Positions 54,985 through 64,000 of a DNA stretch of 64,000 nucleotides are shown piece by piece. The translations under genes and the position numbers were made by a program. The notes under the pieces are model-generated. The model had not been told where the DNA came from. It made no database searches and saw only the letters and a program-made list of their open reading frames with translations. This stretch comes from Cryptomeria japonica. Taxonomy: Eukaryota; Streptophyta; Pinopsida; Cupressales; Cupressaceae. The stretch lies in contig NC_081414.1 of NCBI RefSeq assembly GCF_030272615.1, positions 3,781,501 through 3,845,500 of the forward strand. Direction: 5' to 3'. Within the stretch, counting starts at the first letter, position 1, and each line of letters begins with the position of its first letter.

Positions 54985-56320
54985 AGTATGACCTTACGCT
55001 CATACTCTCAGTAAAGTAGACATGAAGAGATAGAGCATCTAAGAGAAAGACAAGATAAGGATAGGATGACACTAAGTTTGAGGGATGAGCAAGCTCCCAA
55101 GCATGATCAATCCATGCAAAACCCTTCAAATATACAGAAAGAAAACAATGTTAGTACTAGAGAAAACAAAAGGTTTAAGTCAACTAGTTTAAGACACCTC
55201 GATATCAAAAATGTCTCAACTACTAATATCATTTTTGGCATGTTATTGAAAGAGCACAAGTGGACTTATAGAAATAACAAGTACGTATACCAATTGATGA
55301 GACAAGAAGGAATGAATTCCACTAGCCAACAAGGTTTGTTATGTTGGGTGATTCATATAGTGCAACAAAATGATCACTCTAGAAAGCCATGTTATACTAG
55401 GCAATCAACATCTCAGACACAACCAACAATAATTAAACTAGAAATCCATGCTATATTAGATAACCAACATTTAAGAAAACACAAACAAGATAACCAATTC
55501 TTGAATAGGCATGGACAACAACAATCACACTAGCAAGCCGCGCCATACTACGTGACCAAAAACAAAGGTCTAAAAATCGATAACCACACCTTAAGGGGGC
55601 CTATGTAACACAACACAACCACTTTGGGGGCACATCAATGAATGACTACAAGCAAAAAGGAGGCCTCATATGCCCCCCGCCTGCTTAAGATGTCAACATA
55701 GTTTTTTTTGGATGTTTTAAGGAAGATAGAGATCCACCTGAAGGATAATCACCTTAAACATCAAGGAGATATCCTTTAAAAAAATGCATGTGTTCCAAGC
55801 TAGGAAGAATACCATATTTAAGCAAGGAGGAGATAGTTTTAAAAGAGATATTTTGCAATGTGTAAAGGGATACTTATCGAGGATACATCAATATCAATGG
55901 AGGAAGAAGAGATCTTTACCTAAAGATATCTACCTTTGTAAGGAGAGGATATTTTTAATAAATATGACATCTTCAACTAAAAGGGGAAGGAGATCAAGGA
56001 TAGAACCCTTCTCTATTGCTAAGAGAGGGAATTTTTGATGAAAAATTGTACACTTTCAATCACCAAGGAGAGATTATTTATAAGATATATGATTTCAAGC
56101 AAGGAAGAGGTTCTCAATTCTATGCAAGAAAGAAAAACCACTACAAAATGTGCAACTCAACAAGGGGACAGTGGATCCTAAGAAATGAGGAATGATTGAA
56201 AAACCATTCTTGCCCCACAACGTAGGACCAAAAATAGGGTATTATGTTGCTACCCAAGTATGATTGCATGTGAAATTGTACAACCATGAAAGACAATGAG
56301 CCCCCATAATAGGACATAAA
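54985..56320. other. Gypsy D interior without recognised domains
   Basis: A plus-strand ORF (55066-55533) covers a degenerate tandem repeat at 55379-55560 with units starting CTAGAAANCCATGNTATA. The remainder to 56320 is purine-rich and shows no motif. Confidence 0.45.
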
Positions 56321-56329
56321 TGTTATTTA

Positions 56330-56490
56330 TAAGGGACAACAAAAAGGTGTCATTCATTGTCACTTCTCACTTATATAATACCAGTGGCAATAAATTGTTG
56401 AATTTTACACTCCAAATCTTGACATTCATTAGTGAAACAACCATGAATTTGATGATACACATAAAAAGAAGGGTTGTCCTAATTTTGTTT
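56330..56490 (-). pseudogene. Gypsy D gag zinc-knuckle remnant
   Basis: Minus strand reads FYVYHQIHGCFTNECQDLEC and KIQQFIATGII, corresponding to the C-x2-H...H-x4-C knuckle and the KIQ-x-LI-x2-G tail of plant Gypsy gag, with the first cysteine lost. Its place downstream of the protease copies is opposite to the normal order. Confidence 0.55.
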
Positions 56491-56697
56491 ATAATTTTTC
56501 CTTTCATTTTTTGAAGGGAGAGTAATCAATTTGACTTGAAGGTCAAACAAATACTCTACTATTTAGATGAAAAGTTAAGAGAGGAAGATATGATGTACTA
56601 GAAAATGGTGACAAAGGAGGAATTTGAAAACTTAAACCTTCTTTTAAAAAGTTTGATGTAGGTAACTCATGGAACTAGATACTTTGTTGCACACATC

Positions 56698-56931
56698 CTA
56701 AATAGTGTCATTGTATCTATGTTTAGAAAAACCAACTCCATAATATTTTTCCAAATCAAATTTAGGATTTTTACTAGATGTTGAAATGTCAAGAGGAGAG
56801 GTCTCACTCTTATTTTCAATTGGATTGAAGTCTAAAGAACCCTGGGTATCATCAAGACATGTGTTGGAAAAAGAAGAGGTAGGAATGGACTTAGAAGAAT
56901 CTTGAACAAATGACACACTAGGCTCTTTCAA
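56698..56931 (-). pseudogene. Gypsy D polar linker fragment
   Basis: Ser/Asp/Asn-rich frame (SSKSIPTSSFSNTCLDD, KFDLEKYYGVGFSKHRY) consistent with the spacer downstream of protease. No catalytic motif. Confidence 0.35.
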
Positions 56932-57136
56932 GGTGTTAGGTTTGAATTAGAGTACTTTATAATCTCCACAAAAGTGGGGTGTAAAGTCTAAAGGACACCT
57001 ATTTTCTCTAAGAAAGCATTATCGATAGTGTTAAGAGAATATATGCATCCTAATTCTTTATCAACATCACTATGCAATCATGTATCACCTTCTAGAGTGT
57101 ACAACGTGTTACTATAAATGAATTTGAGATTATAAT

Positions 57137-57480
57137 GGAGAGTAGAAGGGATCGCTTGCATAGCATGGAGCAACAATCTACCTAGAAGAAGATTTTATGT
57201 GAGTATATCATGCATGACATGGATAGGTATGGGTAGGATCACATCACCCACCTTAATAGGCAATGTAATTGTACCTAACAATTGTCCACCAATGTTATCA
57301 AAGCCACACATACAAAGAGAATTTGGTTGGATAAGGGAGGTATCTACTTTGATCTTATATAATATGTCAATGCTACAAAAAATAAGACCTGATCCATTAC
57401 CAACTAGGTTATGTGTTATATCATTACCATTGAGGACAATAATTATGAGGGGGTCATATTGATTTTGAACTTCTAAAGGT
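57137..57480 (-). pseudogene. Gypsy D protease segment, copy 1
   Basis: Minus strand contains PLIIIVLNGNDITHNLVGNG and SGLIFCSIDILYKIKVD, then LCMCGFDNIGGQLLGTITLP and LPIPIHVMHDILT. It is the same fold as the Gypsy C protease, but the catalytic Asp is replaced (VGNGSG). It is repeated 554 bp away. Confidence 0.75.
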
Positions 57481-57690
57481 GGTAAGCAAGTGAAGTGTGA
57501 ATTAAATCCAAAAGGGAGATCTTACTTGGAGTGGCAAGAAGTTGCTCAACAAGATCATATTCCTTACCAACATGTTGTAAAAGATGAGGGGGTGGAGGAA
57601 CCAAAGGTTTAGAAGTAGAAAGATCATTGGAATTTTTCTTGTTGTTTCAAGTGTTATATGTGTGAACTACTACATGATAATTTGGTTGTT

Positions 57691-58017
57691 GGAGAGTAGA
57701 AGGGATCGTTGCATAGAATGAAGCAAAGGCCTACCTAGAAGAAGGTTGTATGTGAGGATATCAAGCATGACATGGATAGGTATGGGCAGGATCACATCAC
57801 CCAACTTAATAGGCAATTTAATTATGACAATCTACCAACGTTATCAAAGCCACAAATACAAAGAGAATTTTTTTGGATATGGAAGGTATCTAATTTGATC
57901 TTATATAATAAGTCAATGCTACAAAAAATAAAAATTAATACATTATCAACTAGGGTATGTATTATAGTATTACTATTAATGAGGATTATGTTTGAAGCAT
58001 GAGCTTGTATGGTTGTC
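57691..58017 (-). pseudogene. Gypsy D protease segment, copy 2
   Basis: Duplicate of copy 1. It retains FIFCSIDLLYKIKLDTFHIQ and LCICGFDNVGRLS with further decay. The start GGAGAGTAGAAGGGATCG is common to both copies. Confidence 0.72.
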
Positions 58018-58554
58018 ATTGAGTCAAACCTAGCTATCCAGATGGATGTTGGTCTGTATATGCTTTTGGTTGTTGCAGTTGTGCTTTGTGTTGCAAATTG
58101 AATTCAATACTTTTGGTGTTGGTCATGGCATTTTGTTTTGGATATTTATCTTTGTTCTCTCGCAAGGAGTGTGTCTATTGAAATGGTCTGGGAATTTGTT
58201 GGTGCCCTTCGGATATGTTGCAGATTGCGTTGTGGTTTACTGGACATTGTTTCATGGCATGTGTAGTATTCTCGGTATGTTTCTCATATGGTTTCTTTGT
58301 TCTGCAAGAGGGATTTATTGATCTATGTTTAGGATATTCAGTTATGTTGAGACTCGATATGTCTGATTAAGTTATCTTAATTGGATCATATTCATTTGGT
58401 CTGAATATGTGTTGGCAGCTATACTTGGATGTTCTTATGGATCTCACCTTGGCATGTAGAGATCTTCATCGAGTATTTTACATTGGAAGATGTTCTATGG
58501 CCAACTGATTGATATATCTACATGTTACATTTGGTAATGACTTTGGAGAATGTA
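58018..58554. other. Unassigned interval between Gypsy D and Gypsy E
   Basis: T- and G-rich on the plus strand; the 91-codon ORF is hydrophobic low-complexity and unlikely to be real. It interrupts the gag of Gypsy E at 58555. Confidence 0.4.
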
Positions 58555-59109
58555 TTAGTGTGTGTAGACTATTGGATTAATCTTCATCCACTTACATTGA
58601 GCCAAAAGAGAGTGTTCATCTTCAGCTACTTTGAATCTTGCCTCAAACCTCGTTTTCAAATCCTGCCAATTTGTTATCACATTGTTTGGTAGGTGATAGA
58701 ACCAATCTGTTGCTACTCCAGTTAGTGTTTGGACAAACAGTCTCACAGCAACATCCTCATGTTGAACAGCTATTATTCCACAAGCCACATTGAACGCATT
58801 CAGGTGCTCATCAACAGTGATTTTCCCATCACCACTGAATTTTGGCAAGTGATCTCTCACACCTTTGGGTAGAGGATTCAGATTTAAACCTAAGTTCAGT
58901 GGACCTACTGCGGCCCCCCAAAGGTTATTTACTGCCATTGGAAAGATGATAATGAGCAGAGTCGGGTTGATTATATTTGGTAAAGCAATACCATGCAAGG
59001 TCAGAACTTGACAAACTGAGGACACGGGAGGTGATGGGGACAGGGAAGGAGGCCTACTTCTCGCTCGTCTTTGAGGTGAAAAAGTGGGTTGAAAATTGAG
59101 GTTTTGCAA
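58555..59109 (-). pseudogene. Gypsy E gag, truncated
   Basis: A 184-codon frame opens about 100 bp after the primer-binding site. Residues about 85-180 are a retrotransposon Gag domain: LPKFSGDGKITVDEHLNAFN, RLFVQTLTGVATDWFYHLP, NWQDLKTRFEARFK. It breaks off at 58555 in the middle of the capsid, before any zinc knuckle. The pro-rich N-terminus (RARSRPPSLSPSPPV) is typical of such proteins. Confidence 0.85.
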
Positions 59110-59210
59110 CTCTTGAAAAACAGAATCAACTATCCCCTCCCTTCTTTGGGACCTAGTATATCTCTTTGACTCCAGTCTTGCAACTACGCAACTAGTCTTG
59201 TGATTCGACT

Positions 59211-59229
59211 CCCTAGCAGAGTCGCCAAA
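59211..59229 (-). other. Primer-binding site of Gypsy E
   Basis: Minus strand TTTTGGCGACTCTGCTAGG near the LTR end. The TGGCGACTC... form is common in plant Gypsy elements and differs from Gypsy B and C. Confidence 0.75.
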
Positions 59230-59233
59230 AATC

Positions 59234-59983
59234 TGTTGGTTAACAAATTTGTCCCTTTCTTCAAATTGTTATGTTTACTTTCTTTGAGCAATAATATGAC
59301 TCTTCTATACCCCTTAATGAAAGAAACAAATAAACCAATAGTTGGATGAATCAATTAAAAATCCATCCTCTGCATTAGAGGGCAGCTCCGCATATGATTT
59401 GCAATGAATTTTATGCAGAAAACTTCGAAATGAATACACTTTTAACCAGAAAGTGTGAAAAGGCTTTAGCATTCATCCATCAACATAAAGGAATGTTTTT
59501 CAAATAAAACAGAAAGAATATTTTGAAGATCAAATAAGAGCCCACAGACTTCAATTTCCACACATGTTCATCACATAAATTCAAAACAAAAGTAAATGCA
59601 TAGCAGTATGAAGTCAGATCGATTCTCTCTCATGCCTCACAGGACAAGGGGGATCAGCACAATTAAATCCACAATGAATTTACTTGTAAATAATGGTAAC
59701 GATGATTTCAAAAAACATAGGAATAATTGATAACAAATATCATACGCATTAGCTGATTTCTTAAGAAAAATAGCCAATCCTTAAACACACAAATTCAAAG
59801 ACTGCACACCATAACACTTCATTACTAAACCAGTCATTCCAGATTTCAGAAAATTCATAGAAAAATAGATACTGCTTGTTCCTGAAAAATTACAATTTTC
59901 CAGACCTTTCTAAAGTATAAAAAACATAGTTATATAGCCACAACCTGGCCAACGGTTATAACGGGAAACACGGAAAGCCAACA
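59234..59983 (-). mobile_element. LTR of Gypsy E
   Basis: 750 bp with inverted termini TGTTGG...CCAACA on the plus strand. Primer-binding site on the low side (59211-59229), polypurine tract on the high side (59984-60000). Having both means it serves as 3' LTR for the upstream unit and 5' LTR for the downstream unit. Confidence 0.72.
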
Positions 59984-60000
59984 ATTTATGCCCCACAAAG
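59984..60000 (-). other. Polypurine tract upstream of the Gypsy E LTR
   Basis: Minus strand CTTTGTGGGGCATAAAT immediately before TGTTGG. Confidence 0.65.
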
Positions 60001-60083
60001 TCAGTGGAACTAGCATTTAAACAAAAATAAAACTGTCTTGCAACTAACAAGTGAACAGGACCTATCATCTATGGAAAACATGA

Positions 60084-63000
60084 CTAAGCAGTTCTGGTAA
60101 CTGCTTCTTTCTTCCAATCCGCATGAGCAGCGGAAAAGTGTTGAATGGTTGCATTATGAGGCAATCCCACATGTGTCATTTGTTGCTTCCAGGCTTCTTT
60201 TTCCTTGTGAACCTGTGCAACTTTGTCGAAGTGACTATCCAGATGTCCAATGCATAAAAAATAGGAGTGATTCAATTTTAGCAATGACACTTAAGTCATC
60301 CGGAACTAAACCCTTAGCTTCTTTCACATAATTGATTTTGTCTTTAATTGATTTTGTTATAACCTCAATCGTCTCAAGGGTTCTTCCATCATCTTTCACA
60401 CATTTTATCCCAATGCACACAAGTTCATTTCTCATGGAGGTAACTAATTCCGCAAGTTGATTTACCAACTTCGCAAATTCCTCATAAGCATGTTTTATCA
60501 AGGAATTTTTCCATTCAATGTTCCTCTGACAAACATGTAAAATGCTATCATCCAAGCCTGCCACAGGTTTTTTAGCAAGAAACTTCATTACCCCATAACT
60601 CTGCACTTCTCGCATCTATGGAGCTTTTGATGCCCATTTAGCTTCCTCATTTTTCTAATTGATGATTTCGACCTCCAACTCCTTCATCACTTGTATCGCC
60701 CCATCATATACTCTACTTAAATTAACAAAGTATTCGGCACCAGACTTCAGAATTCTTTCTAACCACTCCATCACAGTTTATGTGATCAACCTGCATTTTT
60801 GTATTTGTTCCAGAGTCTTCTGATTTGTAAGGGACTTGGGATCAAAAGACATTGGAATTTGTGACAAAGGTTGAGGGTTCGGATCATTAATTGCCTCAAT
60901 ACTTTGCCATCCTTCGTAACATTTCTTTCATCTGATGCTTATCTTTCTCATCTTTCCAAGTCTTGGTTATGATCTTCTTTGTTGAAGCCTCAAGATGAAG
61001 AACATCTGTAGCTCGAGAAGCAATTCTAATATTTATCTTTTCAACAGCAAAGTCCTGAGTTGTAGGGTTTTTTGTCTTTTCATCTGTCAACGGATGTGCT
61101 ATCCTTGTGATCCATTTCCCACTATCTGCATCGAAATCAATTTTTGACATAGCTTTTGACTTCTTTGCTTTAGGAGTTTTTCCTAGGCATTTACTCACCA
61201 TGTCCTCTACTGGAATTGAGGCTGGAACAATGTTTCTCTTCTTGTTGCTTAACATGTTTTCTAACCATACTAGTCCTGAAGGAACTTGAGACTTATCTGG
61301 ATCAGTTCCAGTTTCTTTTCCATCCCTTACTATCAACGTAGTAACTTCATTTAAGGCTTCTTGCTCTTGCTGATTACTAGCCTCATCAGCTAGGCCTTGT
61401 TGTTCTTTATTCAGATCAATTGAGATAGTATCTATCTCAAGGTCAACTATCACAATATCAACATGCGAGGATCATCTTTTGCCCCTTGCTTTGGAGTGGG
61501 TGATTCTGACAGAAGTTAACTCCTCTTTGATTTGCACCGTCTTTGCTCTCTGCCCTCCTTTTTCCTGTTTCTGTGGATAACCTGCAGCACAAGATGGAAC
61601 AAGTGAATTAGATACTAGGACCTCAGTGGGTGAGGTTGAATCTTTCCTTGAGCTTTTTCTCAGTCTTCGCTCTTTAAGCCACTTTTTTGTTCTTCGAATG
61701 ACCAAGAATGTCCTGGTTTGAATCTGTTCTTCCTCATCTTTTTTCTAGTCAATCTCTGGTATTACTCCTTGCTGCCTATCATCAACAAATTGGGAATCAA
61801 GCAAATCATTTTCATCATCAACAATATTTGCAGTGTTTATCTTCATACCATAATCCCTAATTTGTTGCACTATGAGTCTTAAGTGAGCTCTTCTTCGGAC
61901 TTCATACTCATCCACACAATCCGCCCAAAAGTCTTCTAGACTAGGTAAATGTTGAAAATTCTCCTTGAATGTAAAGTGAGTCATTGCAAATCCTTTAATA
62001 TCAAACTCAGTGCGGGGAAAATACAACTGAAAATTGAAGCTTTTGAACTCTAATTCTAAATTCAAAGCATCTGAAACATTGTTACAAGTGTAATATGTCC
62101 GTTCAATGGGAAAAGAAACCCCTGTTTGGTGTTCTTTCCCATATTTCTTATCTATATGAGCAAGTTGCCTGCACACTTCAATTAACACTTGCCTATCAAA
62201 AACATATCTCGGCAATTTGTAGGGTTCACCTTCAAAACCACCAACCCTCAAATAAGTGAACCTGGAGAACTAAATATAGAAGCTGCCATATATGTTTATA
62301 AACTGCATGGCTTCCTCAGTTAATCTCTTATGAATATCTCCTTTTAACTCAAACACTAACCTGCCAAAAAAAATATTATGAACCTTGTAATAATTTTCAG
62401 TGACCCTATGTTGTTGCAAATGCAGGTAATATTCATATATCCTCATGTCATTCTGCCAAGTTTCATGATACAGACCTACCCATTGACGGGTGCAGGCTAA
62501 ACAGTATATGAGGTAAGAGGACATATGGAATTTTTTGTTACCAAAACAACTTAAACCCTCATGCATTCTTTCCGCAATTAACTCTGCCCAATCTATGTAT
62601 CTCTTTTCGCCAAAAATGATTTGAAAAAAGAAATACATCCAATCCTCCCAATAAAAGGCTATTTGATTTCCCTGCATTCGATGTAGTAAAATGACTATAT
62701 CCCTTACTTCCTAAATCAAATGCTCTTGGGTTAATGGGCTTGGCAGTCTAGAACCCCCCTTTTGAACTTTCAGTAACCAATTTCTAGCAATGACACTCCT
62801 ATAACATGACTTCTTCTCAGAGAAAAGTCCTTGCGACTTACATATCATCCAGTCCTCATATTGTTCCTTCTCTAGTATTTTCATTACGGCAGTAATAACC
62901 TCCCGACTAATTGTAAGCAAAACCTTACCCTCTGCGTCCCTTATATACCTCTCAGCAGGATCATATCTACTCATACATTCCAAAACTACTTCTGGACATG

Positions 63001-63313
63001 ACACAACTAGAGGAAATGTTGCAGCTTCTACCAACCCACTATCTGAAATTTTCTGCATCAAAGGGGAACCAGTAGGATTCTGTGCTCTTTCATGGAATTC
63101 CTCTAAGTCTACTAATGGTAGAAAAGTATCCCCTATGTCAGGCAAGCAAAAAACTAACCAAGACTTCTGGTCTATTTGAGGTACTTTCGGTCTCATTTTA
63201 GCTTTGCAACCAGAAAATGCACAGCAGGAAGAATTGACTGAACTGACTGAAGTATCAAATAACACTTTCAATTTACGAAAACCAACAAGAAAAGAGGAGG
63301 AACTTGAGCTCAC
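60084..63313 (-). pseudogene. Large ORF of unknown function in the env position of Gypsy E
   Basis: About 1070 codons. From 63313 to 60896 one frame is held with four or five in-frame stops (near 62711, 62270, 61745, 61472, 60896). After a frameshift it continues to 60235 with a few more stops, and then, in a third frame, to 60084. The first half is globular (QKSWLVFCLPDIGDTFLPLV, ERMHEGLSCFGNKKFHMSSY, YLIYCLACTRQWVGLYHETW, KLPRYVFDRQVLIEVCRQLA). The middle is charged and low-complexity (61000-61700). The C-terminal part is helical (VNQLAELVTSMRNEL). No signal peptide or clear membrane anchor. It lies between any pol (outside the window) and the LTR, where Athila-like elements carry env-like ORFs. 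Family not recognised. Confidence 0.6.
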
Positions 63314-63690
63314 CTTTCATGCAGAACTGAGAATTCATAGAGTCGGGAGCAAGAATTACCGCATGCGCTAATCTTCTACTTACCAAATTGGGCAAATGAT
63401 AAAGGCAAGTAACTTGTTTTAAATAAACAGATCTTAGGGACTGGCCTAAAATATCGATCGCACGATTTGTCATGATTTGAAACTACATACTCATCTGTGC
63501 CAAATTGTGTTGAAAAGATTAAATTCTGACAGTTTATTAATAACTAGTCTTTTCCCCTCCATATCCTTACTTGGAATGGTTATTCCCTAGTACAGACTTT
63601 CTTCACGATTCATTTTCTCGAGGTTCATCTTTTAAATCCAGAATATTCCCTACATGCAAACACTTTTTCACTTTATCTCCAAAGTCATTG
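63314..63690. other. Upstream flank of the large ORF
   Basis: No pol domain is visible. A 66-codon ORF (63273-63473) in another frame has no motif. Confidence 0.45.
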
Positions 63691-63693
63691 ATC

Positions 63694-64000
63694 CTCGAAC
63701 CTTGAACTTTGAACCCTTCGAAAAGTAGTTCAAAGGTTCAAGTTCAAAACAACATTAAAGCAAAACATACGAACATGCCTAAGCTTACCCATTATAAAAT
63801 ATGACTTACACAAGACTTGCTTTAACATGTTGAACCGTGAACCTTGAACCACTAGAAAGGTTCAAGATTCAAGTTCAATGAACTATTACCACCAAGATCT
63901 TTAGCACCTTATTAAAAACAAAATCCATTATGCCACATACCGCACTTGAACTTGAACCTTGAACTGCTAGAAAGGTTCAAGCGACAGGTTCAGTTCAAGA
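63694..64000. repeat. Three palindromic GAAC/GTTC modules
   Basis: Modules at 63694-63748, 63829-63881 and 63944-64000 each contain CCTTGAAC on one side and GGTTCAAG on the other; modules 2 and 3 share CTAGAAAGGTTCAAG. Spacing is about 115-135 bp, and module 3 reaches the window edge. Confidence 0.7.

Noticed and set aside
58046-58321. 91-codon hydrophobic ORF suggesting a membrane protein
   Set aside because: T/G-rich low-complexity sequence between two dead Gypsy pieces; no family resemblance.
63694-63885. Heat-shock element clusters from GAA/TTC motifs
   Set aside because: The GAA and TTC units do not keep the 2-base spacing of heat-shock elements; better described as palindromic modules.
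1-64000. tRNA and rRNA genes
   Set aside because: The only tRNA-related sequences seen are primer-binding sites; no cloverleaf or rRNA core motif was noticed.

Overview
This window looks like repeat-dominated nuclear DNA from a seed plant with a large genome. The evidence is AT-rich sequence, nested LTR retrotransposons, a CACTA (En/Spm) transposon with spliced genes, a plant-mobile-domain relic, and no rRNA, tRNA, bacterial or organellar genes. The mix of long decayed Ty3/Gypsy and Ty1/Copia elements would fit a gymnosperm, but that is inference. I found no intact single-copy host gene. The only long intact reading frame is a retrotransposon Gag-protease ORF of 1147 codons at 22199-25642.

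Layout. 1-6051: decayed minus-strand Copia element (A), inserted into a plus-strand Gypsy fragment (A, 6052-8350). 8351-12391: second minus-strand Copia (B), whose 3' LTR is cut to about 43 bp and fused to the Gypsy A integrase. 12392-18600: decayed ORF remnants, a piece of a Gypsy LTR, foldback sequences and inverted dispersed repeats. 18600-28560: minus-strand, multi-exon plant Transposase_24-type gene. One of its introns holds a complete plus-strand Gypsy element (B, 19766-27602) with identical 5-bp target duplications AATAT. 28560-36647: hairpin, a roughly 0.45-kb inverted-repeat pair (29092-34353), an orphan LTR with primer-binding site, an RNase H remnant and an unidentified 195-codon ORF. 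36648-40846: minus-strand TNP2-type CACTA transposase gene, same direction as the Transposase_24 gene; the two plausibly belong to one CACTA transposon.

41938-53653: minus-strand Gypsy element (C), broken up by a plus-strand plant mobile domain pseudogene (about 43440-44450), a complete 1.88-kb non-autonomous LTR element (44602-46481, target duplication AAAAC) and about 2.5 kb of unassigned DNA. 53654-58017: remains of a further minus-strand Gypsy (D) with a duplicated protease segment. 58555-64000: minus-strand Gypsy (E). A single LTR (59234-59983) has a polypurine tract and a large unknown reading frame of about 1070 codons (60084-63313) on one side, and a primer-binding site plus gag on the other, as expected for tandem elements sharing an LTR.

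How the parts work together: no host pathway is visible. The biology is that of layered mobile elements. Gypsy B and the small LTR element lack polymerase genes and must have been moved by enzymes from other elements. The CACTA pair would have supplied a cut-and-paste transposase and an accessory protein, but both now carry stops.
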